A stretch of DNA of 64,000 nucleotides from Laguncularia racemosa (taxonomy: Eukaryota > Streptophyta > Magnoliopsida > Myrtales > Combretaceae). Shown here piece after piece: positions 31,276 to 42,553 of this stretch; positions within the stretch are counted from its first letter, which is position 1; each line of letters starts with the position of its first letter. The position numbers and the translations under genes were made by a program. The stretch is taken from positions 310,001 to 374,000 of the forward strand of contig JBBMOL010000203.1 in assembly GCA_037954665.1 (NCBI GenBank), given 5' to 3'. The notes beneath the pieces are model-generated. The model had not been told where the DNA came from. It was given only the letters and a program-made list of their open reading frames with translations, and did no database searches.

Positions 31276-31976
31276 GATTTACTAGAATTAGGTTTCTCTT
31301 AGGTATTGATCAAGAAATTAGAACAAAGGTTTGCTTTAATGCAAAACACTCCAAAACAAAGGTAATCAATCTATCTCTAATGTTCCTAAAGTATGTATTC
31401 TACACAAGAACACAAGGAATAAGCAATAGCTTTTGTGATTTCAAAACAAACAAAACTCCTTTCCAAAATGTGGCCATGAGTATTTATATGGCCTTCCACA
31501 AAACCCTAATGAAACACAAGTTAGAAAACACAATTAAAAGAAAGTTAGTTCCACGTTAATTATAAGCTAGCGGCTTTGATTCAACCTTAGCTAAAGGCTG
31601 GTGGCCTTCTTCTCTACGCCAGCAGCTTTCATTTCCAAACCGGCGGCCTTCAAGCTCCTACATCGATGGCCTTTCAAGCTTTGAAGCTAGCAGCCTCACA
31701 ATGTTTGGAAACTCCACTTTGACTTGTAATAAGTTGTATTGAACTTGAGCTGCAATTGTCCTGAAGCTTTGATATCCTTGAAGTTCTTCACTAGTTGTCT
31801 TCACTAAGCCTTGTAGATGAAAAATCAAAGCTTATTGTGTCCACTTAGCTCGAGAACTTGTTATAGGTCCTTAAGACATGTTGATCGGACTTAAAATCTT
31901 TTAGCTTACATCCTTGCCTCTTTGGTCCTCATGACTTAACATCTCTTGAGCTTGGTCCATTGGTCTCTCCATAACA
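31276..31976 (-). mobile_element. G 3' LTR, proximal part
   Basis: Begins on the minus strand at TGTTATGGAGAG after the polypurine tract GAGGAGAGGGGGAA (plus 31977-31990) and runs to the B1 insertion. It holds a GGCCGGC-like cluster at 31560-31690 (GGCCGCCGGTTTGG type) and TATA at plus 31481-31490. Together with 24323-24426 it totals 805 bp. Confidence 0.75.
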
Positions 31977-34900
31977 TTCCCCCTCTCCTCGAAAGGATTC
32001 GTTCTCGAATCAAAGGCATCACCTACCTCAAAAGGACTCAGATCAGAACATCAAATGTAGCACTAATGTTATACTTACTTGGCAAATCCACTTTGTATGC
32101 ATTGTTATTGATCTTCTTAAGGATCTGAAATGGACCACCTCCTCTTGGGTTTAGCTTAAACTTCCTTTAAAGGGGAAATCTCTCCTTGCAAAAATGCACC
32201 CACACCCATTCTCCTGGTTGAAACATCATGGGTCTTCTTCCTTTGTTAACATGAATAGTTACCTTAGCATTCTGGCTTTCAATCCACTCCTTCACCTACT
32301 TGTGTAATTTCCTCACAAAATCTGCTTTGGAACTAACATCAACCTTCACAAAGTTGTTAGATGGTAATGGTAATAAGTCAATAGGAGTAAGTGGATTAAA
32401 ACCATAAACAAGTTCAAATGGAGAACAATGAGTAGTGCTATAAATAGCCTTATTACATGCAAACTCCACGAATGGTAAGCCCCCACATCCTAATGTTTTT
32501 CTCAATGATTGCCCTCAACAAAGTGATCAAAGTTCTATTAACCACCTCAGTTTATTTGTTAGTTTATGGGTGACAAGTGGTTCAAAATGATAGTTTTGTT
32601 TCCAACTTTCCCCATAACACTCTCCAAAAGTGACTTAGAAATTTAACATCCCTATCACTAATAATGTTTTTAGGTATGCCATGCAAACGCATAACCTGTT
32701 TAGAGAACAAATCAGCAATTAACTTAGCATCATTAGTTTTATGATAAGGAATAAAATGAATCATTTTACTGAACCAATCAACCACAATAAAGATACTATC
32801 ACTACCCTTCCTAGTTCTGGGTAACCCAATCACAAAATCCATAGACAAATCAATCCAAGGTTTATCAGGAACAGGTAATGGTGTATATAACACATGTGAC
32901 TTCAATCAAGACTTAACCTCTCTACATGTAATGTAATGTTCACACTTTATGCACATCATGTCTTATCCCAAGCTAATAGAAATGTTGACATAGCACATCA
33001 TAGGTCTTATTCACCCTAAAATGCCCCACTGAGCCCCCTCTACGTGCCTCCTTAACTAACAATTCCCTCATGGAACTTTTAGAAATGCACAATCTATTTC
33101 TCTTAAATAGAAATCTATTAGACACATATAAATCATTTAATCTAGCCCCATTAGCTCAAGTTGTATGAATTTCACAAAAATTAGCATCATTTGGATATAA
33201 CTCTTTCATAAACTCAAAACTTAGCAATGAAGTGCTAAGTGAATTAAGTAAAGCGTGCCTTCTTGACAACGCATCAATAACCACATTTTCTTTACCTTGC
33301 TTATACTTGATTACATGTGGGAATGTCTCAATGAATTCCACCCACTTGGCATGCCTTTTATTTAGCTTATCTTGACTCTTCAAATGTTTCAAGCTCTTAT
33401 GGTTAATGTGCACCACAAATTCCTTAGGCCAAAGATAATGCTGCCACGTCTACAAAGCTCGCAACAAGGCATATAGTTCCTTATCATATGTTGGATACTT
33501 CAAAGCTGCTCCACTCAATTTCTCATTGAAATACATTAGTGGCTTTTGATCCTGCATCAAAATAGCTCCAATTCCTATGCCACTAGCATCACATTTAATT
33601 TCAAACATTTTAGCAAACTCAGGTAAAGCAAGTAATGGTGCATTACATAATTTATCCTTAAGTTCATTGAAAGCATGTTCTTGTGCATTACCCCAAACAA
33701 ATTCAACTGTTTTTTTTAACTAATTCATTCAAAGGTGTAGCTATTGTATTGAAATCCTTAATGAATCTTCTATAGAGTCTAGCAAGACCATGAAAACTCG
33801 TCACCTCATTTGCATTTTTAGGTCTAGGCTACTCCTTAATAACCCTAACCTTCTCCTCATCAACCTCAACTCCCTAACTAGATACTACCAAACCTAGAAA
33901 ATTAACCTTATCCATTTAAAAACTGTACTTCTTAAGATTAGTATACAACTTTTCCTATCTAATTTTTTCTAGTACCGGTCACACATGCAAAATATGATCA
34001 TCCAAACACTTTAAGTAGAATAAAATATTATCAAAATAAACTACTACAAATTAAATTAAGTATTCTCGCAGCACATGATTCATCAAATGCATAAAAATGA
34101 TAGGTGCATTAGTAAGACCAAACGGCATGACAAGCCACTCATACAATCCATATTTAGTCTTAAATGCATTTTTTCACTCATCTCACACTTTCATGCGAAT
34201 TTGATAGTAACCAGATTTCAAATCAATCTTAGTAAACAAGCAAGAACTATATAATTCATCTAACATATCATCTAACCTAAGAATAGGGTGATGATACTTT
34301 ATAGTGATTTTGTTAATGGCTCTACAATCTACACACTTTCTCCATGTCCCATCCTTCTTTAGCATAAGTACATTGGAATAGAACAAGGATTGGGACTTTC
34401 CCTCACATATCCTTTAGCTAGCAACTCATCCACCTGTTTCAGGCCAATTGGGTATAGTAGCTCCATGAATGAAGTCTATTTGGTGTTCTATGCCTCTAAT
34501 GGGTGGTAATCTACTATGTATATCCCTTGGAAACAAGTCTTCAAATTCCTACAACAAATTAGATAACACAGTAGGCACAGATGGGTTAAGGTCGTTAGTT
34601 GCTAAATAAGCCCCTTTGTACAAAAATATAAATATAGGCCTATTGGAATTTAAAGCTTGCTTAACCTCACTTGACTTAGCCATCAAACTCACATTCCTCA
34701 TTGTTTTCTCTCCAGACTGATGCTGCTTTCCTTTTTCTTTTCCCTACTTTTTTTCTCATTTTTTGCACTCATTTTCCTTCCACTCTTTTGATTTTCACTC
34801 TCAAGAGCACTCTTTTTACCCTCATTTTCTTTTCCTTTGGCCTCAACTCTCAATCTTTCTATTCTGCATTGTTCCTCATATACTTCCTTTGAGGAAAGTG

Positions 34901-34993
34901 GTGTTAAAGCGGTCTTTCGCCCATCGTTGGTAAATGAATACCTATTGAGGTATGCATCATGCTTTGTCTTTCCATCAAATTGCTATGGCCTAC
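31977..34993 (-). pseudogene. G gypsy pol remnant (protease end to integrase)
   Basis: On the minus strand: protease end at 34993 (FDGKTKHDAYLNRYSF), linker, RT (34386-34183: MLKKDGTWRKCVDCRAINKI and LFTKIDLKSGYYQIRM), RNase H (33416-33156: HINHKSLKHLKSQDKLNKR), integrase core (32905-32582: IDLSMDFVIGLPRTRKGSDS, IISDRDVKFLSHFW) and C-terminus (32505-31980). Stops and frameshifts are frequent. It is cut at 34993 by the F LTR, so its gag and 5' LTR should lie beyond F, outside the window. Same broad lineage as A and B. Confidence 0.85.
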
Positions 34994-36048
34994 TGTAATA
35001 CCTAAAAATTTATTTATTGGTTTATGTAATATATATATATATATATATTCACAAAGAGCTAAGGACGAGGATGGAATATTAGAAAATTAGAAGGGGCAAT
35101 TTAGGTGTTTCACAATGGGGAATATTTAACCCCAAATGTCCTAACATTACCTCGCTTTCACTCCTTTACAGTAAAATAGTAGATAGCTCTCTATAGGAAC
35201 CCTAAGACGAAAGGAAATAGGAGAGGTCTAATTCCAAGAATACAAGGTAAGGATCTTTATACGAATTTCGATTAAGATTAAGGGAATTTGGAGTTTATGA
35301 GTATCGTTTGTTCATATAAAACACGAAGTTTAAGAATGGACGATAGGAGATGGTTCAAGGATACGACGTGTGTAGGTTTGAAGTAAGTATGAAAGTCCAT
35401 GTAATTTATTTATAATTACGTAATTTAGAGATATAATTGACCTTAAGAATAGAGATGATTGGATTTAGGAGAATTTAAAGTAAAGGAATTAGGGTTTGTG
35501 GAAATTACTGAAGGTAACATAACCTACCAACACGGTCGTATTTTGATTGTGTTGAATTCAAAAGGTACATCGAGAGATACACTACCTCCCAACACAATCA
35601 TGTTTCAACCGTGTTGAGTTAAGGGTAACATGGCCTCCCAACATGGTCATGTTTAGACAATGTTGAGTGTGAAAGATGCATCAAGAGATACACGACCTCT
35701 TAACATGGTTGTGTTCAACTATGTTGAGTCAAGGGTAACACAACCTCCCAACACGGTCGTGTTTAGACCGTGTTGAATAAAGAAGAACATAGCCTCTCAA
35801 CATGGTCGTATTCTAACCGTGTTGAAACCAAATTTTACACCAAAAGATGTACGACCCCTAACAAGGTCGTGCTCCAGCTCGTGTTAAGCAACATGGTCCC
35901 CAACATGGTCGTATTGAGTAAAGTATAATTTAATTATATATTTTTTTAACTTCAAATTAAATTAATTTCCACACAACTTAGATAGCTAATAAATAAGATT
36001 TAGAGAAATAAGAAAATGACATTGATCTTAGATTAAGTACTAAGAAGA
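34994..36048 (+). mobile_element. F 5' LTR, first half (Tekay/Del-like)
   Basis: Starts TGTAATACCTAAAAATT directly after interrupted G protease. The LTR is split by element C; GAAGA at 36044-36048 is repeated at 60356-60360, and the LTR resumes at 60361. Combined length is about 2.1 kb. It carries a (TA)n run at 35030-35049 and the palindrome array at 35528-35925. The 3' LTR is outside the window, so F's own duplication (left base set CCTAC) cannot be checked. Confidence 0.8.
35528..35925 (+). repeat. AACACGGTCGTGTT array in F LTR
   Basis: Nine motif starts near 35528, 35590, 35639, 35701, 35749, 35798, 35859, 35889 and 35901. Most units contain CAACAYGGTCGTRTT followed by RACCGTGTTGA. Spacings alternate about 62 and 49 bp before becoming irregular, which suggests a higher-order repeat of about 111 bp. 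Confidence 0.85.
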
Positions 36049-36811
36049 TGATGACAATCGAGCTAGGAAATGGATAGCGGATCCTCTTGTGATGCTAGTT
36101 GGACCTATGACTTGACTTAGAGTTAAATGGCTTAAGGACGCACTTAATGGGCTAATAAAAGAATTCAAGATGAGGAGCAATGCTTGCGTCAATCCAAGAA
36201 TGAACTAAGAATAATCCAAGTCATTAGAATCCAAGACATCTCGGAACGAAGACGATTTGGAGACATTGTTGAAGAATCAAAGCTATTGGCATGGAAGTAG
36301 GAAAGCTGTCGGCATAGAGGAGAAAGGCCATCAGCCTGAATGGCTGGCATGAAATGCATTGTAGGTCAGCAAAGTAAGCTATCGGCCTAAGTGGCCGGTT
36401 TACTCTATATATGTCGGTTCAAGTTGCATTTAAGCCACTAGCTTTGAGTGCTGACTTAAGGAGAAATGTAGGCCTGTTCCAAGTAAGATTTTATACATTT
36501 TGTTGTGTTTTGCATGGAGAATATAAATAGTCATCAAGAACTCCATTGTAGGCATAACTTTTTAGCTAATTAAAATTATAATACTTTTCTTCTGTTCTTG
36601 AAGAATTTGAACTTATCGGAATTGTTTCATAGCATTCATACCATTACTTATCAATCGGTATTCCATCTCAATTGTGGTGTATACATCATACTAAGGTTCC
36701 TGCTTCTGTATAAGCAATGGGTCGCGGTTTCCCTTCATTCTTGATTGATCGTCGACTATTTGATTTCAAATTGATCTCAGGTTTCAGCACAGGTTGATGA
36801 AGTTTGTATCA
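36049..36811 (+). mobile_element. C 5' LTR
   Basis: 763 bp, TGATGACAATCGAGC to TTTGTATCA. It contains the residual coding tail (GPMT and LKDALNGL-type), a GGCCGG/AGCCGG-like cluster at 36290-36450 and TATA (ATATAAATAG) at 36531-36540. It is followed by the PBS. Confidence 0.9.
36531..36540 (+). promoter_or_regulatory. TATA box of C 5' LTR
   Basis: ATATAAATAG within GGAGAATATAAATAGTC. The same motif occurs in the 3' LTR at 60067-60076. Confidence 0.6.
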
Positions 36812-36978
36812 TTTGGTATCAGAGTAATCAGGTTGGTTAGGAATTGCCTATCTCGAATCCAAATTGTGTTCTTTATATATCTAGGTTTTAAAATTAGTAT
36901 AAAAAAAAAGGAAAAGTTTGAATCTTTGTGTATTTGTTGATCTTATTAGACTTGTTATAGAAATTACTATATGACTTG
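36812..36978 (+). promoter_or_regulatory. C primer-binding site and truncated leader
   Basis: TGGTATCAGAG at 36814-36824, two bases after the LTR, is an initiator Met-tRNA PBS. The leader runs to ACTTG at 36974-36978, where the A1 LTR begins. ACTTG would be A1's target duplication, but its partner is missing. Confidence 0.85.
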
Positions 36979-37706
36979 TGACGCGAACCCTAGATATCGA
37001 TCTAAGACCCAACGATCAATAAGGATTCAAACCTTAGAATCGAATGAATCAAACGTAACCTGACCCCAATTGAACACGTCGAATGGAACCTAAGCTATCA
37101 CGGATCGATTTCCCCAAGCGTTTAGGATGAAGAAATCAAGATTAGTTCTATTCGCAAGAACTAAAGGAAGAGAGAACTCTCTCAAAAATCTCATTCACAA
37201 TATGATAAATCTAATAATGATCTTTCAAATGCCGTACAAAGGAGTTTATATTCTTCATTAATTAACAGCTGACGGCCTAAATACATCCAGGGCTGGCCTT
37301 AAAATAAAAAAAAAACAACGGATGGGTTAGGCTGGCCAGTAGGCTGGCAGTGTAAATTCCAAGGCCGACAGCCTTCGTAGCCGGTGTACCTTGCCTTTTA
37401 AAGGCCGGCCAATTCTAGGCCAACGGCCTAGGTGATAGGTTGGCGGCCTTTCCTTCGTTGATGGTGGTTAATAAAATTCCGATGTCCTCCGCTTTGTCCC
37501 AACTTTGATATATGATGTTCATGAGCTTAGGACTTGTGTTAGAGTTGTGTCGAATCACCTCTTGCTCCGAAAGTTCCACAATCAACCCTTGCAATGCCTC
37601 CTTCATTCGCTTGGTCCGTAATCGTGTCATAGGACCCCCGATACCTTGTAAAGGGTCATTAGCTTTGACTAGCTCCTGAGTGTTGGATGCCTCTCGATCT
37701 CTATCA
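36979..37706 (-). mobile_element. A1 3' LTR
   Basis: 728 bp, on the minus strand from TGATAGAGATCG to GGTTCGCGTCA. The first 290 bp encode the pol tail (GGPMTRLRTKRMKEALQGLI). GGCCGGC-like cluster at 37265-37450, TATA at plus 37245-37253. It is preceded by the polypurine tract GAAGAAGGGGGGAA (plus 37707-37720). Confidence 0.88.
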
Positions 37707-38691
37707 TTCCCCCCTTCTTCGAAAGGATTTGTCCTTGAATCACCTGCATCATATAACGAAAGATTAGAAACATTAAAAGTAACGCTTACATTACCGTATT
37801 GACTTTGCAAATCGAGTTTGTAAGCATTGTCGTTGATGTAGCAGAATGCATAGCTCTATTGTATGCGAATTCAACATGACGCAAACAATTTTCCCATTGT
37901 TTTAAGTTCTTTTTCAAAACAGCATGCAACAATTGTGAAAGGGTCCTATTAACTACTTCTGTTTGACCATTCGTCTGAGGATGTGCAACAGTAGAAAATA
38001 ACAATTTAGTTCCCAATCGATTCCACAAAGTGCGCCAAAAATGGCTGAGAAACTTAACGTCCCTATCACTTACTATGGACCTTGGCAGGCCATGCAAACA
38101 CACAATTTCTTTAAAGAATAAATCGGCAATTTGTGTTGCATCATTAGTTTTAGAACAGGCAATAAAGTGAGCCATTTTGCTAAACCTATCAACAACAACA
38201 AATATGTTATCCTTGCTATTACTAGATCGTGGCAAACCTAGAACAAAGTCTATAGAAATGTCAGTCAAAAGCTGATGAGGTATAGGTAATGGGATGTATT
38301 CTCCATGTGGCATTACTTTGGATTTAGCCTGTTTACACACAATGCTTTTTTCACACACAGCTTGCACATCATGTTTCATCCTAGGCCAGTAAAAATGCTC
38401 ATGCAAAATGCCCAAAGTTTTCTGTATACCAAAGTGCCCGATTAGTCCACCCCCATGTGTTTCTCTAACGAGCAATTCACGTAAGGAACATTTAGGAACA
38501 CAAAGTTTGTCTTTCTTAAACAGAAACCCCTCATGCTTATAAAAATCAGCATATGCATGCTCAGAAACAGCACTCCACACTTGACTAAAATCAACATCAT
38601 TCTCATATAAATCCTTGATAAACTCAAATCCAAGCAATTTTGTTTGTAAAGAGGTTAGAAGTAAATACCTCCTGGATAGTGCATCAGCCAC
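37707..38691 (-). pseudogene. A1 integrase with internal deletion
   Basis: From 38691: end of RNase H (MADALSRRYLLLTS), zinc finger (HFGIQKTLGILHEHFYW, then VCEKSIVCKQAK; one zinc Cys reads Ser), core (SIDFVLGLPRS, VSDRDVKFLSHFW, TEVVNRTLSQLL) and FAYNRAMHSAT. There the frame breaks into INDNAYKLDL-type sequence: about 300 bp that encode the end of the core and the start of the GPY/F region are missing by comparison with A2. The last part (37810-37707) is the SVTFNVSNLSLYDAGDSRTN tail. Confidence 0.88.
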
Positions 38692-40200
38692 TACATTTTC
38701 TTTCCCTTGCTTGTATTTGATAACATAAGAAAAAGTTTTAATAAATTCCAGCTACCTAGCATGCCTTTTGTTCAACTTACCTTGAGTCTTCAAGAACTTC
38801 AAGCTTTCATGATCTGAGTGGATAATGAACTCCCTGAGCCATAGATAGTGTTGCCAAGTTTATAAAGTCCTCACTAATGCGTATAGCTCCTTATCATAGG
38901 TAGGATAATTCAATGCCGCCCCATTAAGCTTTTCACTAAAGTAAGCAATTGGCTTGGAATCCTGCATCAAAACACCACCAATACCTTTCACAGAAGCATT
39001 ACATTCAATTTCAAATACTTTTTCAAAATTAGGTAGAACAAGCAAAGGTGCATTGGTCAACTTTTCTTTCAAAGTATTGAAAGCTTTCTCATGTATTTCA
39101 GGTCACCTAAACTCGGCATTCTTTTTAACAAGGCCATTTAAAGGAGCAGTTATAGAACTAAATCCCTCATAAATCTCCTATAAAAGCTTGCTAAGCCATG
39201 AAAGCTTCTTACCTCATTAGCATTCTTAGGTATTGGCCATTCCTTGATCGCTTTTACCTTCTCCTCATCAACAGAAATCCCCTGTGCACCTACAATAAAA
39301 CCCAAAAACACCACAGACTCCATGCAAAAGGTACATTTCTTTAAATTTGCAAATAACTTATTTTCTCTCAAAACAGTGAAAACCATTTGCAAATGCTGAA
39401 CATATTCTTCTAGACTTTTACTGTAGACTAAAATGTCATCAAAATAGACTACAACAAATTTTCCTATGAAAATACGAAGAACATGGTTCATTAATCTCAT
39501 AAACGTACTTGGTGCATTTGTTAAACTGAAAGGCATTACTAACCACTCATAGAGACCATATTTGGTTTTAAAAGTGGTTTTCCATTCATCTCCTTCTCTC
39601 ATGCGTATTTGGTAATAACCATTCTTTAAATCAACCTTTGAAAACAAACACGCACCATACAGTTTATCTAACATATCATCAAGCCTAGGTATGAGATGTT
39701 GGTACTTAACTGTGATTTTGTTGATGGCTTGACAATCCACACACATGCGCCATGATCCATCCTTCTTTAGAACCAGAATAACAGGAACCGAACATGGGCT
39801 AAGGCTCTCTTTTCACAAAACCCCTTTCTACTAGTCCATCCACTTGCCTCTGAATCTCCTTTGTCTCCTCTGGATTTGCTTTATAGGCTGCTCTATTTGG
39901 AATTGAGGCACTTGGAACGAAGTCGATTTGATGATCAATACCTCTCAATGGAGGTAATCCACTAGGTATCTCCTTAGGGAACAAGTCAGCAAACTCTTGC
40001 AAAAGAGAAACAACAACTGCAGGCAAAGAAAGGTTAAGATGGTCAGTGGAAAAATAAACATCTTTGTACATCAGTACAAGTAAGTGCCATTTTGCCTTCA
40101 AGGTACCTTCAATCTCACTTGCCTCGCCAATTTCACTCGTGTTTCCATCTAATTCTTTTCTCTCATGGCTCACAAGTGTATTTTTACCACTCACTTTCAA
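38692..40200 (-). pseudogene. A1 reverse transcriptase and RNase H
   Basis: 40200-39799 is the linker and RT start (LPPLRGIDHQIDFVPSASIP). 39746-39150 is the RT core: MCVDCQAINKITVKYQH, LFSKVDLKNGYYQIRM, the catalytic VVYFDDILVYSKS and VVFLGFIVGAQGISV. 39072-38860 is RNase H (FEIECNASVKGIGGVLM; the catalytic Asp of the usual CDAS reads Asn). Frames shift several times. This is the only A copy in the window that keeps RT. Confidence 0.88.
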
Positions 40201-40784
40201 ATCTCGCTCTTCTTTTTTTGTTCAATCTTGTGTTTCCCTCTCTCTCTGAACTCTCTAGTAATCCTCAACTGATCCGCACTAGCCTCCAAAGGATTAAAGG
40301 GTGTCAAGACCACCTATCTTTTGTTCAGAATAAAGGAATACCTATTATGATACCCATCATGGGTGACCTTTCTATCAAACTGCCAAGGTCGTCCCAATAA
40401 GATATGGTAAGCCTGCATAGGTACCACATCACACAATACCTCATCACGGTATTTCCCTATAGAGAAAGAAACCGGTACCCTCTTGGTCACTTTAACCTCC
40501 CCACATTCACTCAACCACTGCAACTTATAAGGCTGATCATGCTTCACAGTTTTCAGGCTCAATTTATCAACTAATAACGTGCTAGCAACATTTGTATAGC
40601 TACCACTATCAATAATCAAACTACGCACCTTGTTATTCACATGGCATCTAGTATGGAAGATATGCTCTCGCTGCACTTCATCACCCTCGTTCTTAGGTTG
40701 AGTATTGAGAATCCGCCTGGTAACAAGAAATTCTCCCTTTACAGGACCTTCCATATCCACATCATTACAATCTTCCAGTGGGGG
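40201..40784 (-). pseudogene. A1 protease, truncated 5' at A2
   Basis: 40760-40314 encodes retropepsin: FHTRCHVNNKVRSLIIDSGS with IDSGSYTNVAS as active site, then YKLQWLSECGEVKVTKRVPV, VVPMQAYHILLGRPW and FDRKVTHDGYHNRYSF. Upstream it reads PPLEDCNDVDMEGP and is cut at 40784 by the A2 LTR, so A1 has no gag or 5' LTR here. The DSG triad is the standard form, unlike DGG in B. Confidence 0.88.
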
Positions 40785-41290
40785 TGACGCGAACCCTAGA
40801 TATTGATCTAAGACCCAACGATCAATAAGGATTCAAACCCTAGAATCGAAATTGAATCGAAAACGAAACGTAACCCGACCCCAATCGAACCCGTCGATTA
40901 GAACCTAAGCTATCCGGATTGATTTCTCCAAGCGTTTAGGATGAAGAAATTGAAGGAAGTTCTATTACAAGAAATAAAGAAGAGAGGATTCTCTCAAGGA
41001 AAATTTCTTTCTCAAATTGATAAAAAGTGTCCTTTCAAATGACAAAACAAAGTGTTATAGTCGAAAAAAACACATAAGCTGGCAGCTTAAATGCATATAT
41101 GGCCGGCTTTGAAATAACGAAAGAAAACAGAAAGATGTTCCACGGATATCTAGGCCGGCACTACACTGGCGGTGCAAATTCCAAGGCCGACAGCCTTAAC
41201 CTGCTGTCGTTGCTTCCCTCAAGGCCGGCCAAGAAGGCCGGCTCTCCTTTACCTCTAGGCCAGCGGCCTTCCCTTTGCTAAAGGCTGTCG
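40785..41290 (-). mobile_element. A2 3' LTR, distal part (split by B2)
   Basis: Plus-strand TGACGCGAACCCTAG marks the LTR end, inserted in the A1 protease/gag border next to a G5 run (40780-40784). It contains GGCCGGC motifs at 41100-41270. It is interrupted at 41290 by B2, whose duplication TGTCG (41286-41290) recurs at 51973-51977. The LTR continues at 51978; total about 739 bp. Confidence 0.88.
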
Positions 41291-42129
41291 TGATACGAAC
41301 CACGCCAACCTGTGACGAAACCCAATACCAATACGTTCGGAAATTCGTTGCCTAAGACGCCCAAACACCTAAAGTGGAAACCGAGACCCGTTGTCTATAA
41401 GCGAGACAAGACCCTTGGTATAAAAATGAAGACGCTACAATCGGGATGAAAGACCGATTGATAAGTCGGAATCAACGCCACGGAAATCAATCCGATAAGT
41501 TCGATTTAGTTCTTGAAGAACCAAGAGAGGTGCCACTCAAAAGTGTTTAATGTTCAAAGATGTATGTTGTTCAATGTTCTAAACCTTAGGAGCTTTTATA
41601 TTAGGGTTACAATTTGTGTAAAACAAGTCCAAAACGACATAGTTTAGATAAGTAGCATAAAAACGTGAAAACAGAACAAGCTGGCCGGCAGGGGATACAC
41701 GGCCGTATACACGGCCGTGTACTTTGGCCATGTACCTTTCTGTGCAACTTCTGGCAACATACACGCCCGTGTACTTTGGCCGTGTATCTTTCTGTGCAAC
41801 TTTTGGCAACATACACGCCCGTGTACTTTGGTCATGTATCTTTTTGTGGATTTGCTTGACTCCATACACGCCCATGCCTTGAAAGTACACGCCCTCTTCA
41901 ACCCGTGTCCGGTGTGACTTGTATATGAGCAAGGGTCTTCCCATGGTTGTTCCAATCCGTTCCAACTTCATGATTGCTCCAATCCTTTTCGGCTTCATGG
42001 ATAACCTTTATCAACCCGTTAAGTGCTTCCTTGAATCATTTCGCTTGATTTCTCGTGATCGGTCCAGGCGGCACTTCAAGAGGATCCACATTTCTTCTTC
42101 CGGCTTAGCTCTCATCATGGATCTCATCA
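41291..42129 (-). mobile_element. B2 3' LTR
   Basis: 839 bp, ends GGTTCGTATCA on the minus strand. Array of ACACGGCCGTGT-type motifs at 41695-41885. Polypurine tract AAGAGGAGGGGAA follows at plus 42130-42142. Differences from the 5' LTR seen by eye are mostly C/T or G/A. Confidence 0.92.
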
Positions 42130-42553
42130 TTCCCCTCCTCTTGAAAAGGATTTGTCCTCAAATCATTGCCTGCATCAAATGGGCTCAGATCAGTAACATA
42201 AAATGTGACACTTACTGGATACTCACTTGGTAGATCTTTCTTGTATGCATTATCATTGATGCGCTCAAGCATTGGAAATGGACCGTCTCCCCTAGGGTTC
42301 AACTTGGATCTCCTCTGCATTGGAAAACTCTCCTTGCGAAAATGTACCCAAACCCAATCTCCAGGCTGAAAAATCTTGGGTCTCCTGTCCTTGTTCACCC
42401 TTGAAGCGACCCTGGCATTTTGTTTCACAATCCTAATCTTTACCTGTGCATGTAGCTTTCTCACGAAATCTGCCTTAGAATGAGCATCAAAACTCACAGA
42501 CTTGTTAGGTTGCAATGGCAAGATATAAATAGGATCCAGTGGGTTAAAACCAT
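42130..42553 (-). pseudogene. B2 integrase C-terminus
   Basis: Encodes FNPLDPIYILPLQPN, KADFVRKLHAQVKIRIV, KIFQPGDWVWVHFRKE, the GPY/F-like GPFPMLERINDNAYKKDL and FYVTDLSPFDAGNDLRTNPF. The frame is open but is separated from its core by K, inserted between the codons of VYG and FNP. Confidence 0.9.

Noticed and set aside
35528..35925. CRISPR-like array of regularly spaced repeats
   Set aside because: Units diverge, spacing alternates, and the array is inside a plant LTR. The 76-bp array at 19757-20281 is likewise a tandem repeat without unique spacers.
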